This document shows, in pieces, positions 31,228-39,182 of a stretch of DNA of 57,787 nucleotides. The notes under the pieces are model-generated. The model saw nothing but the letters and a program-made list of their open reading frames with translations, made no database searches and was not told where the DNA came from. The position numbers and the translations under genes were made by a program. The stretch is from Alistipes sp. (GTDB taxonomy: Bacteria > Bacteroidota > Bacteroidia > Bacteroidales > Rikenellaceae). Within the stretch, counting starts at the first letter, position 1. Every line of letters begins with the position of its first letter. The DNA lies in contig JAGAPT010000014.1 of assembly GCA_017623115.1 (NCBI GenBank), forward strand, positions 1-57,787, read 5' to 3'.

Positions 31228-33342
31228 TTACGATATCTGCGAGAAGTCGATGTCGTGATGCTCGGTAAACCGCTCACGCAGCACCTTCAACCCCTGATGC
31301 TCGGGTCTTGCAAGTGCAGGGTCAGCCTCGAGCACCGAGGCGGCCGCCTCGCGTGTTACGGTCAATATCTGCACATCACGGGTCGGATTGGCAATCTTCA
31401 AATCAAAGGCCATGCCGCTTTGCAAGGTGCCGTTCACATCGCCCGCGCCACGCAATTTGAGGTCGAGTTCTGCCAGTCGGAATCCATCGGTTGTCTCGCA
31501 CATCGCTTCGAGGCGTGCACGTGATTCGCGCGAGAGTTTCTCGCCCGACATCAGGATGCAGTAGGATTGCTCGCCACCACGTCCCACACGTCCACGCAGC
31601 TGATGCAACTGCGAGAGGCCGAACCGCTCGGCCGACTCGATGACCATGACCGTGGCATTCGGCACGTCGACGCCCACCTCGATTACCGATGTGGCCACCA
31701 GAATATGCGCTTCGCCCTCCTTAAATTGGCGCATCGACTCCTCCTTGTCCGCCGGCTTCATCTTGCCGTGGCAGATGGCCGTTACATATTCGGGTAGCGG
31801 GAAGTCGCGCGAGATGGCCTCGTAGCCATCCGTGAGGTCTTTGTAGTCCATCGCCTCCGACTCCTGGATGAGTGGATAGACGACGTAGACCTGCCGTCCG
31901 AGTTTGATCTGCTTCTTCAGAAAGCCCCACAGCCGCAGGCGGGCAGCATCGGTATAGTGGAAGGTCTGTATCGGACGACGACCCGGGGGCAGTTCGTCGA
32001 TGACCGAGACGTCGAGGTCGCCATAGAGGGTCATGGCCAGTGTGCGCGGGATGGGCGTGGCGGTCATGACGAGGATATGGGGTGGTTGCTGATTCTTCGT
32101 CCACAGACGGGCTCGTTGCTCCACCCCGAAACGATGCTGCTCGTCGATGACCACAAAGCCGAGGTTCTGGAACTGCACCCGATCTTCGATGAGGGCGTGT
32201 GTGCCGACCAGGATGTCGATGTCGCCCGAGGCAATCCCTTCGAGGGCTGTGCGACGCTCCTTGGCTTTTGAGGCACCGGTGAGGATGGCAACCCGAATGG
32301 GCAACCCCTGCAACATCCGCTGAAAGGAGGCGAAGTGCTGGCGTGCCAAAATCTCGGTGGGTGCCATGATGCAGGCCTGGAAGCCGTTATCCACCGCCAA
32401 CAGCATCGAAATCAAGGCCACGAGGGTCTTTCCGCTACCCACGTCGCCCTGCAGCAGGCGATTCATCTGGTAGCCCGTCACCGTATCTTGCCGTATCTCC
32501 TTGATGACCCGCTTTTGTGCGCCGGTCAGGGGGAAGGGAAGCAGTTCGTTATAGAAAGTGTTGAATCGCTCACCCACCTTCGGAAAGAGGAATCCGTTTT
32601 GGCGGGCCATGCGGGCGGTGCGACGACTTTGAATGCCGAGTTGAATGCCGAGCAACTCATCGAATTTCAGGCGATATTGCGCCTGTTGCAGCAGCTGTGC
32701 CGACTGCGGGAAGTGGATGTTGTAGTAGGCCTCGTGCAGATCAATCAGCCCATATTGCTCCCGCAGCGATGCCGGCAGCGGCTCTTCGATGCGCTCGCGC
32801 AGCAGGGCCCAGGCATTGCAGATGATGCGATACATGCCCTTCGTGCCGAGGGCTGCCGAGAGGCGTTCGGTCGAGGGGTAGATGCCCTGCATGCCACTCT
32901 CGGCCTTGCGTGACAGTGCCTGCTCCATGGTCTCGAGTTCGGGGTGTGCCAACTGCAACACACCTCGATAGAAGGCCGGACGCCCGAAGATGAGGTACTC
33001 GCGCCCCACCTCGATTTTCTTCTCAATCCACTTGATGCCCTGAAACCACACCAACTCGACCCGTCCCGAGCCATCTTGTGCCGTTACCGTAAACCGCTTT
33101 TTGCGGCCCTCGCCGATGTAGGCGACGTGGAGTATGCGGGCGCGGATTTGTACGTAGGTGAGTTGTGCGGCCTCGGTTACCTCGGCAATGGGGTAGATGC
33201 GGGTGCGGTCGATGTAACGAAAGGGGAGATGGTTGAGCAGGTCACCGACGGTGCGAATCCCCAATTCGCGCTCCAGCAGTCGGGCGCGTGCTTCGCCCAC
33301 GCCCGCCACAAATTTCACGTCGTTGTGTAAAACCTGCCCCAT
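31228..33342 (-). CDS. recG: ATP-dependent DNA helicase RecG
   Basis: A 704-residue helicase of normal length. The N-terminal wedge OB-fold (about 60-160) is followed by the helicase motifs: LLQGDVGSGKTLVAL (Walker A), APTEILARQH, DEQHRFGVEQR (DEQH Walker B), MTATPIPRTLAM, VYPLIQESE, ATSVIEVGVDVPNATVMVIE, and QLHQLRGRVGRGGEQSYC. It remodels stalled replication forks and Holliday junctions. The promoter box TATATTTG is at 33351-33358. Confidence 0.96.
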   Translation of the reverse strand: MGQVLHNDVKFVAGVGEARARLLERELGIRTVGDLLNHLPFRYIDRTRIYPIAEVTEAAQLTYVQIRARILHVAYIGEGRKKRFTVTAQDGSGRVELVWFQGIKWIEKKIEVGREYLIFGRPAFYRGVLQLAHPELETMEQALSRKAESGMQGIYPSTERLSAALGTKGMYRIICNAWALLRERIEEPLPASLREQYGLIDLHEAYYNIHFPQSAQLLQQAQYRLKFDELLGIQLGIQSRRTARMARQNGFLFPKVGERFNTFYNELLPFPLTGAQKRVIKEIRQDTVTGYQMNRLLQGDVGSGKTLVALISMLLAVDNGFQACIMAPTEILARQHFASFQRMLQGLPIRVAILTGASKAKERRTALEGIASGDIDILVGTHALIEDRVQFQNLGFVVIDEQHRFGVEQRARLWTKNQQPPHILVMTATPIPRTLAMTLYGDLDVSVIDELPPGRRPIQTFHYTDAARLRLWGFLKKQIKLGRQVYVVYPLIQESEAMDYKDLTDGYEAISRDFPLPEYVTAICHGKMKPADKEESMRQFKEGEAHILVATSVIEVGVDVPNATVMVIESAERFGLSQLHQLRGRVGRGGEQSYCILMSGEKLSRESRARLEAMCETTDGFRLAELDLKLRGAGDVNGTLQSGMAFDLKIANPTRDVQILTVTREAAASVLEADPALARPEHQGLKVLRERFTEHHDIDFSQIS

Positions 33343-33350
33343 ACAAAGGA

Positions 33351-33358
33351 CAAATATA
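33351..33358 (-). promoter_or_regulatory. -7 box of recG
   Basis: TATATTTG on the minus strand, nine bases upstream of the recG start. Confidence 0.6.
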
Positions 33359-33390
33359 GATAAAAATGTGCGTTTCTGTGCAAAAAAACC

Positions 33391-33398
33391 TATCTTTG
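33391..33398 (+). promoter_or_regulatory. -7 box of ispG
   Basis: TATCTTTG about 22 bases before the ispG start. Confidence 0.6.
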
Positions 33399-33420
33399 TC
33401 GTGTAGAAAATTGCTCAGAG

Positions 33421-34911
33421 ATGGATTTAACGACCTTTCAACGCCGACCGAGTGTCGAGGTGCGCATCGGTGAGGTGCGCATCGGTGGCGAGCACCCGAT
33501 AGCGGTGCAGTCGATGACCAATACCGATACGAATGATACGGCCGCCTCGGTGGCGCAAATCGAGCGCATCGACCGTGCCGGTTGTCCCATTGTCCGCCTC
33601 ACGGCACAAGGGCGTCGTGAGGGTGAAAACCTGAAAAATATCGTGGCGGCACTGCGTGCCGATGGCTATCAGACGGCTGTTGTGGCCGATATCCACTTTG
33701 TCCCCGAGGTCGCCTCGATTGCGGCCGAGGCGGTCGACAAGGTGCGCATCAATCCGGGTAACTACCGCACCTCGAACGGGGAGTTGGAGGCACTCATCGA
33801 GCAGTGTCGCGAACGTGGCGTGGCCCTGCGTATCGGCGTGAATCACGGCTCGCTCTCGAAACGCATCTTCGATCGCTATGGCGACACCCCCGAGGGGATG
33901 GTGGCGTCGGCCATGGAGTTCCTCGATGTCTGCCATGCCCGACAATTCGACCAGGTGGTCGTCTCGATGAAGTCGAGCAATACACGCGTCATGGTGGCTG
34001 CTTACCGCCTGCTGGTCGAGGCGATGGAGCATGCCGGCTACCACTACCCGATACACCTCGGTGTGACCGAGGCCGGCAACGGGCTCGAAGGGCGCATCAA
34101 GAGTGCCGTGGGTATCGGAGCCCTTTTGGCCGATGGGATTGGTGATACAATTCGAGTATCCCTCACCGAGGCCCCCGAAAATGAGATTCCGACCGCCCGC
34201 CTGCTGGTGGACCATTTCGGACATCGAGCCGGCCATTTCGAGGTTCTCCACCCCGAACGCTATTCGCCTACGACCTATCGTCGCCGCTCGAAGATCCAGA
34301 TACCCGTCACGCACGATGAGCCCCACGAAGGGTTCCGTCTCCTGGAGGCGCTCTCGGAGAATCCTACGGCCGAGTTGCGTGCTGCCATCCTCAATCTGGA
34401 ACAGGCCGACGAGCCTGTGATGGTGAAACGTCGCTACGAGGACTCCTCGCTTGAGGTGGTGGCCGTCAAGGCCGCAGCCGACCTCGGCCCGCTACTCCTC
34501 GACGGATTGGCCGATGGGGTGTGGATCGATGCTCCGCAACACGATGCCGAGGCGATACGCGAGGTCGAACTGATGCTGCTGCAGGCGGCACGTCTGCGCT
34601 TCTCGCATACGGAGTATATCGCCTGCCCGTCGTGTGGCCGCACGCTCTACGATATCGAGAAGACCTTGGCCGAGATACGTGCCAAGACCTCCCACCTGAG
34701 CAACCTGCGCATCGGTGTTATGGGGTGTATCGTCAATGGCCCGGGCGAGATGGCCGATGCCGATTATGGCTATGTCGGTGCTGCCCCCGGTCGCATCACG
34801 CTCTATAAAGGGCGTGAGGTCATCGAGCGTAACATTCCGCAAGAGGAGGCCCTCGACCACCTCATCGCCCTCATCAAAGCCAACGGAGATTGGAAAGAGG
34901 AAAGAGCATAG
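33421..34911 (+). CDS. ispG: 4-hydroxy-3-methylbut-2-en-1-yl diphosphate synthase (IspG/GcpE)
   Basis: A 496-residue enzyme of the MEP isoprenoid pathway. The N-terminal TIM barrel (VQSMTNTDTNDTAASVAQI, ADIHFVPEVA, RINPGNYRTS, NHGSLSKRI) binds the cyclic diphosphate substrate. The C-terminal part has the three cysteines of the 4Fe-4S cluster (CPSCGRTLYD and MGCIVNGPGEMADADYG). Between them lies the extra domain of the long IspG type seen in Bacteroidota and plants, here fairly short (about 265-390). The product feeds the polyprenyl synthase encoded at 47595-48584. Confidence 0.95.
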   Translation: MDLTTFQRRPSVEVRIGEVRIGGEHPIAVQSMTNTDTNDTAASVAQIERIDRAGCPIVRLTAQGRREGENLKNIVAALRADGYQTAVVADIHFVPEVASIAAEAVDKVRINPGNYRTSNGELEALIEQCRERGVALRIGVNHGSLSKRIFDRYGDTPEGMVASAMEFLDVCHARQFDQVVVSMKSSNTRVMVAAYRLLVEAMEHAGYHYPIHLGVTEAGNGLEGRIKSAVGIGALLADGIGDTIRVSLTEAPENEIPTARLLVDHFGHRAGHFEVLHPERYSPTTYRRRSKIQIPVTHDEPHEGFRLLEALSENPTAELRAAILNLEQADEPVMVKRRYEDSSLEVVAVKAAADLGPLLLDGLADGVWIDAPQHDAEAIREVELMLLQAARLRFSHTEYIACPSCGRTLYDIEKTLAEIRAKTSHLSNLRIGVMGCIVNGPGEMADADYGYVGAAPGRITLYKGREVIERNIPQEEALDHLIALIKANGDWKEERA

Positions 34912-35013
34912 AGGAACTTTGCGATTAAGGCGAGGCAGAGGCTGCTTGCAGGCTATGTCGAGCCGAAGCAAAGTCAAGCCTGCGCAGCAGGATTAAAGAG
35001 CATAGAGCAACTT
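34901..35013. repeat. Short direct repeat flanking an ispG-wbqC spacer
   Basis: AAAGAGCATAGAGGAACTT (from 34901, includes the ispG stop) recurs as AAAGAGCATAGAGCAACTT (from 34995), with a 75-base spacer rich in GC between. It looks like a local duplication or a small insertion. Confidence 0.6.
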
Positions 35014-35016
35014 CAT

Positions 35017-35619
35017 ATGATTATTCTTCCATCGGCATATCTCCCTTCGATAGCCTACTTCGCTGCTTTGCAGCGTGGCGACTGCCTGATTGATATCGGG
35101 GAGCACTTCATCAAACGCTCTGAGCGCAACCGTGCCCGCATCATGACCTCGGATGGGGTGATGGAACTCTCGGTGCAGGTGGCGCATGCCAATCGGCCTC
35201 GCCAGCCGATGCACACCATGCAACTCGACTACTCGAAGCGTTGGCAGCATCAACACTGGGGTGCACTGACGGCGGCCTATAAGGCCTCGCCCTTTTTCGA
35301 CCACTATGCCCCGCGTCTCGAACCCTTCTATCGCGAGGAGTGGCGTTCGCTCACCGATTTCAATTTGGCCCTCTTACGCACCCTCTGTGAGGCGGCACGT
35401 ATTCCGATGCCTCCCGTCAGCCAAACCTATGTAACGGCGTCGGAGGCGGATTGGGACCTGCGCCCCAAACAAAAGAGCCCGGCGTTTTACACCGAGCCCT
35501 ATATGCAGGTCTTCGCCGACCGACAACCCTTTGTGCCTAATCTTTCGTTTGTGGACTTGTTGTTTGCGGAAGGCCCAAACGCGTCCGCGGTCTTAAGAGG
35601 CTGCCGATTTGCAGATTAA
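35017..35619 (+). CDS. WbqC-family protein
   Basis: A 200-residue protein of the WbqC-like family: PSAYLPSIAYFAALQRGDCLIDIGEHFIKRSERNRARIM is the conserved start (PxYlPs...y...f, then NR), QLDYSKRWQHQHWGALTAAYKASPFFDHY and LSFVDLLFAEGP the later blocks. Members occur in polysaccharide biosynthesis clusters and may act in sugar modification; the reaction is unproven. Here it follows ispG. Its last 83 bases overlap the 3' end of the convergent GH2 gene; both ends are supported by family motifs. Confidence 0.8.
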   Translation: MIILPSAYLPSIAYFAALQRGDCLIDIGEHFIKRSERNRARIMTSDGVMELSVQVAHANRPRQPMHTMQLDYSKRWQHQHWGALTAAYKASPFFDHYAPRLEPFYREEWRSLTDFNLALLRTLCEAARIPMPPVSQTYVTASEADWDLRPKQKSPAFYTEPYMQVFADRQPFVPNLSFVDLLFAEGPNASAVLRGCRFAD

Positions 35620-37573
35620 CCACATCGCCCCACGTGTCGGCCGAGACACGTACCTGCACCGAACCCTGCAGGAGTACCGTATCGGAACGGTATTGACAAG
35701 GGGCATAGGCGTGCATGGCTACCGTATCGTCATTGATGAGCAGGGTGGGTTCACCGACCGATGAGTAGACCGTGAAAGATTGTTGTTCGTCGCTACGCAG
35801 ACGGTAGCGGCGGTCGACCAGATGGACGGTTGGTTGCTCCTTGTTCCACAAGGCACGATAGAGGTAGTAGGCATCTTTCTTCTCGCGACGATTCAGCGTC
35901 ACCAATCCCTGGCCGTTGAGGCTGTAGACCCGACGTGCCGAACCATATTCGAACATATTCTCAATCCAGATACCCCAGAAGAGCGAGTCGGCTGCCAGTT
36001 GTCGGCAATACTCCTCGTGGAATTGCGCCTGTTGACGTTCCGAGACCCAGCTGCTCCCCTTCGAGCGTTGCAGGCCGAGGCGACGCATGCCGAGGAATCC
36101 CTCGCCACCATAGGAGATGGCCGAGCGCAGGTGGCTCCAATTCTCCTTAAGTTGGTCGCGCCATATCGCCACGTCGTCGGTCGTGCCTCGCTGCCAGCCC
36201 ACCTCCTGATGCCAGACGATGAGGTCAGTGATGAAGTTTATCAGACCATCCTGATCGCTGCAAGCGACGGTCGGACGACTCGGGTCGATGCGGTGCACCT
36301 CCGTGTTAATCGATTTGATGAAGTCGATGAGCCCGTCGCCACGCGGAATCAACCGTGAATAGATACCCCACATGGTCACCGACGGGTGGTTCATGTGTTG
36401 CATGACGATTTCCCGCATCTGCTGCTGGGCATTCTCCTCGAACATCGGAGTCGAGAAGTAGTCGATGTCGCCTAAGAAGGGGGCGCGTTGCAACGGAAGA
36501 TCCATCCATACGAGCAGACCTTCGCGGTCGCAGAGGTCGTAGAAACTTTTGCCGTGGGGCATGACGGCCGAGCGCACGGCTGTAGCACCCAAATCGCGCA
36601 CCAGATGCAGGTCTTGTTCGTAGTCCGAAGTGGTCGGCATGCCGCCCATGGCATTGTCGTGGTGTAAGACGACACCCCGCACCCGTTGGGTTTGGCCGTT
36701 GATGGCGAGCCAGCCGGTTTGCTCATCGACCGTGATGGCTCGGAAGCCCGTCTCGAAGCGTACCAGGTCGTCGGCATGACGACCCAGCAGGCTCACCTCG
36801 ACCCGATAGCGGTTGGGCTCCTCGGGGCTCCACAATTTGGGCTGCTCGAAGCCAAAGGGGATGCGCAACGATTTCGCTTCGTTGCCGCGGATGCGCTGTG
36901 AGCGGGTGTAGACCACCTTCTGCTGCTCGTTCAGGATGTCGAGTCGCAACATGGCATCGGTTTCGGCCTCGGTGAGCAGGTGTACCTCGACCTCCCCCTT
37001 GACCGCCTCTTGGCTCACCTCGGTGGGGTAGACCAATACACCCTCCGACCCATAGTAGAGGGGAGATATGGCCGTGCGGTCGGTCACAAGGAGTTCCACC
37101 TCGCGATAGAGACCGCCATAGAGGTTGATGTCGGTCGACACGGGCAAGACATCCGTGCGGTAGTTGTTGCTCACGACAACCTGTATGAGGTTAGTCGTGC
37201 CGAGTCGCACGTGGTCGGTGATTTCGAAGGTGAAGGCGGTGCCTCCGCCACGATGTTCACCCATGTGGTAGCCGTTGACAAAGAGGTTGGCCACCGATTG
37301 CGCACCGTGGAAGTGCAGGAAGAGACGCTTCTGGCTCCACTCGGAAGGGATATAGAGCTCGTTGAGGTAGATACCTGTTGTCTCCTCGAAGTCCTTGCCG
37401 GCCAAGGGGTTGTTGTTCCAGGAGTGGGGCAGCGAGATGATGCGGGCATGCTCGCTGTCGTTCTCCGATTTGAAGAAGAACTGCCACCCTTCGTTGATGG
37501 GATATGTCTCGCGGGCCATCGCTGTCGAGAGCGTCAGCACCAGCATTGTCAGCAAAAATAAGAATCGTTTCAT
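35537..37573 (-). CDS. GH2-family protein, probable catalytically altered member
   Basis: A 678-residue secreted protein with signal peptide (MKRFLFLLTMLVLTLSTAMA) and the glycoside hydrolase family 2 layout. The sugar-binding domain (LPHSWNN, HFHGAQSVANLFVNGYHMGEHRGGGTAF, VVVSNNYRTDVLPVSTDINLYGGLYREVELL), the immunoglobulin-like domain (about 200-290) and the TIM barrel (RVRGVVLHHDNAMGG, MPHGKSFYDLCDREGLLVWMDLPL, HMNHPSVTMWGIYSRL) are all present. The usual GNE after the HPSV.MW strand is replaced by YSR, and the nucleophile strand reads ISYGGEG instead of SEYG. Both catalytic glutamates therefore seem to be missing. It may bind but not cleave galactosides or glucuronides, or use other residues. 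Promoter TACCTTTG lies at 37601-37608. Confidence 0.82.
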   Translation of the reverse strand: MKRFLFLLTMLVLTLSTAMARETYPINEGWQFFFKSENDSEHARIISLPHSWNNNPLAGKDFEETTGIYLNELYIPSEWSQKRLFLHFHGAQSVANLFVNGYHMGEHRGGGTAFTFEITDHVRLGTTNLIQVVVSNNYRTDVLPVSTDINLYGGLYREVELLVTDRTAISPLYYGSEGVLVYPTEVSQEAVKGEVEVHLLTEAETDAMLRLDILNEQQKVVYTRSQRIRGNEAKSLRIPFGFEQPKLWSPEEPNRYRVEVSLLGRHADDLVRFETGFRAITVDEQTGWLAINGQTQRVRGVVLHHDNAMGGMPTTSDYEQDLHLVRDLGATAVRSAVMPHGKSFYDLCDREGLLVWMDLPLQRAPFLGDIDYFSTPMFEENAQQQMREIVMQHMNHPSVTMWGIYSRLIPRGDGLIDFIKSINTEVHRIDPSRPTVACSDQDGLINFITDLIVWHQEVGWQRGTTDDVAIWRDQLKENWSHLRSAISYGGEGFLGMRRLGLQRSKGSSWVSERQQAQFHEEYCRQLAADSLFWGIWIENMFEYGSARRVYSLNGQGLVTLNRREKKDAYYLYRALWNKEQPTVHLVDRRYRLRSDEQQSFTVYSSVGEPTLLINDDTVAMHAYAPCQYRSDTVLLQGSVQVRVSADTWGDVVNLQIGSLLRPRTRLGLPQTTSPQTKD

Positions 37574-37959
37574 ACCATTTGCATACTACCTAACCGCCTA
37601 CAAAGGTACAATAATTTTGCGGATTGGATTTTGAATCTTGAAAATTTATTCATATGCTCAAGGTGTACACTAACTCTCACCCAGCATCCCACAAAGTTAT
37701 GAATCATTCCAATAATATCCAAACGCATGTTAAATAATTTAACATGGTGATTTATAGAGAATTAGAGAGATTAGTAAGAAATTATTAAGAGAATAATAAT
37801 AAACATATAGCTGGGAACAATCTCATCTATTGAAATGGTTACCAACCAGTTAGATTATTTTAGTGTCAACCTGTGTTATATTAACTAAAATTTTCGTTAC
37901 CTTCGCATAGTGAAACCGGGCTACAGCCGTTGAGCTTGCGCCCCTAACCCTTTTTTGTT
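37574..37959. other. AT-rich intergenic region
   Basis: This 386-base stretch holds the GH2 promoter at one end (TACCTTTG, 37601-37608) and a weak box TACCTTCG near 37897-37904 for the AraC-type gene. Between them is a long A+T-rich stretch without a credible reading frame or strong hairpin. Confidence 0.6.
37601..37608 (-). promoter_or_regulatory. -7 box of the GH2 gene
   Basis: TACCTTTG on the minus strand, about 28 bases upstream of the start. Confidence 0.6.
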
Positions 37960-39015
37960 ATGCAATACCTCGCCACGGCCTTGCTGGCCATCATGACCAT
38001 CGCGCTTGTGTCATGCGGTGCGCTTCTGTGGAAGCACCGCAAGGAGACCAACGACCTCTCGCGCACGATTCAGGCGGTACTCAGTTGGCTGTCGGCGTTT
38101 TTCACCCTGACCTTTATTTTCCGCACCTGGGCCGAGACAACCACGGTCGATGGGGCGTTCTTCGAGCCCGAGCACACCTTCGTGCCCCTGCTCATGCAGA
38201 TGAGCTTCTTCCTCTACCCGCTGGAGGTGATGCGCCCCACGATCAGCCGCCCGAAGGTCTATGCGCTCCTCTTCTCGCCCCTGCTTTTGTTGATCTGCGT
38301 CGGCATGTGTGGCGGAATCGACTACACGCCGATCCATACCTATGCCGACCTTTGGGCGCATATTGGCGAGTTCAATGTCTGGTTTCGGTTGTTTGCCCTC
38401 ACCGTGATGCTGTTCTACTGCTTCGCCCTCTTCCTCGTGCCCTACGATTGGCAGCGAAGCAGTGCCGACCGCAGCTTCATCATGCGCTACGCTTCGGGCT
38501 TCTGCCTCATCGGGCTGCTGCACTTCGCCATACAGATGACCCATGCCCACTTTCTGGTGTTGGCGCATCAGGGGGTGTGGGGTGCCTTCTTCGTCTCGGT
38601 GGCCTATTATGAGTTGAAGGAGCGTCTTCTGGCGCCCGACACGACGAGTGCGACCGAGCCCCTTGCCGAGGAGCAGCCGATGGAGGACGCCTTGTGGCAG
38701 AAGATCAAGCAGGTGATCGAGGGCGGCGAGGGTTGGCGCACGCCCGACCTCACGCTGGCCACGCTTGCGCAGCAGGTCTTCTCGAACCGCACCTATGTCG
38801 GCGAGGCGTTCAAGCGCAACACAGGGCTGACCTTTGGCGAGTATATCGCCAAGCGGCGCATCGACTATGTGGTCGAGGCGTTGCGGAGCGACCCGCTGAG
38901 CGACATCAAGGAGCTCTTCCACTATGTCGGTTTTCGTTCGCGCACGACCGCGTGGGCCAATTTCCGCAAGGTGACGGGCCTCTCGCCCACCGATTTTTTG
39001 AATAAAATCGCGTAA
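37960..39015 (+). CDS. Membrane-anchored AraC-family transcription regulator
   Basis: A 351-residue protein. Residues about 1-225 have six or seven hydrophobic helices (TALLAIMTIALVSCGALLW, VLSWLSAFFTLTFIF, LLFSPLLLLICVGMC, LFALTVMLFYCFALFLV and others). The C-terminal 95 residues are an AraC HTH pair: LTLATLAQQVFSNRTYVGEAFKRNTGLTFGEYIAKRRID, then IKELFHYVGFRSRTTAWANFRKVTGLSPTDF. Regulators of this build in Bacteroidota sense something in or at the membrane. It lies 167 bases before the two lipoprotein genes on the same strand and may control them. Its GC content is much higher than theirs. Confidence 0.85.
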   Translation: MQYLATALLAIMTIALVSCGALLWKHRKETNDLSRTIQAVLSWLSAFFTLTFIFRTWAETTTVDGAFFEPEHTFVPLLMQMSFFLYPLEVMRPTISRPKVYALLFSPLLLLICVGMCGGIDYTPIHTYADLWAHIGEFNVWFRLFALTVMLFYCFALFLVPYDWQRSSADRSFIMRYASGFCLIGLLHFAIQMTHAHFLVLAHQGVWGAFFVSVAYYELKERLLAPDTTSATEPLAEEQPMEDALWQKIKQVIEGGEGWRTPDLTLATLAQQVFSNRTYVGEAFKRNTGLTFGEYIAKRRIDYVVEALRSDPLSDIKELFHYVGFRSRTTAWANFRKVTGLSPTDFLNKIA

Positions 39016-39040
39016 ATCAGCCGCTTAATACCTGATTGCT

Positions 39041-39076
39041 GCGTTCTGTACGAAATGTGCAGGACGCTTTTTTTTT
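39041..39076 (+). terminator. Terminator of the AraC-type gene
   Basis: GCGTTCTG pairs with CAGGACGC, followed by nine Ts. Confidence 0.75.
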
Positions 39077-39132
39077 GTAAATCGGGAACGCTCTTTTTGT
39101 AGATTCCGAACAGCTTTGTAGATGCGGCGTGC

Positions 39133-39140
39133 TACTTTTG
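39133..39140 (+). promoter_or_regulatory. -7 box of the lipoprotein pair
   Basis: TACTTTTG followed by C, 42 bases before the start at 39183. Confidence 0.6.
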
Positions 39141-39182
39141 CGAATCATTTGAAATTAAGATAACAATTAAAACATAGCAATT

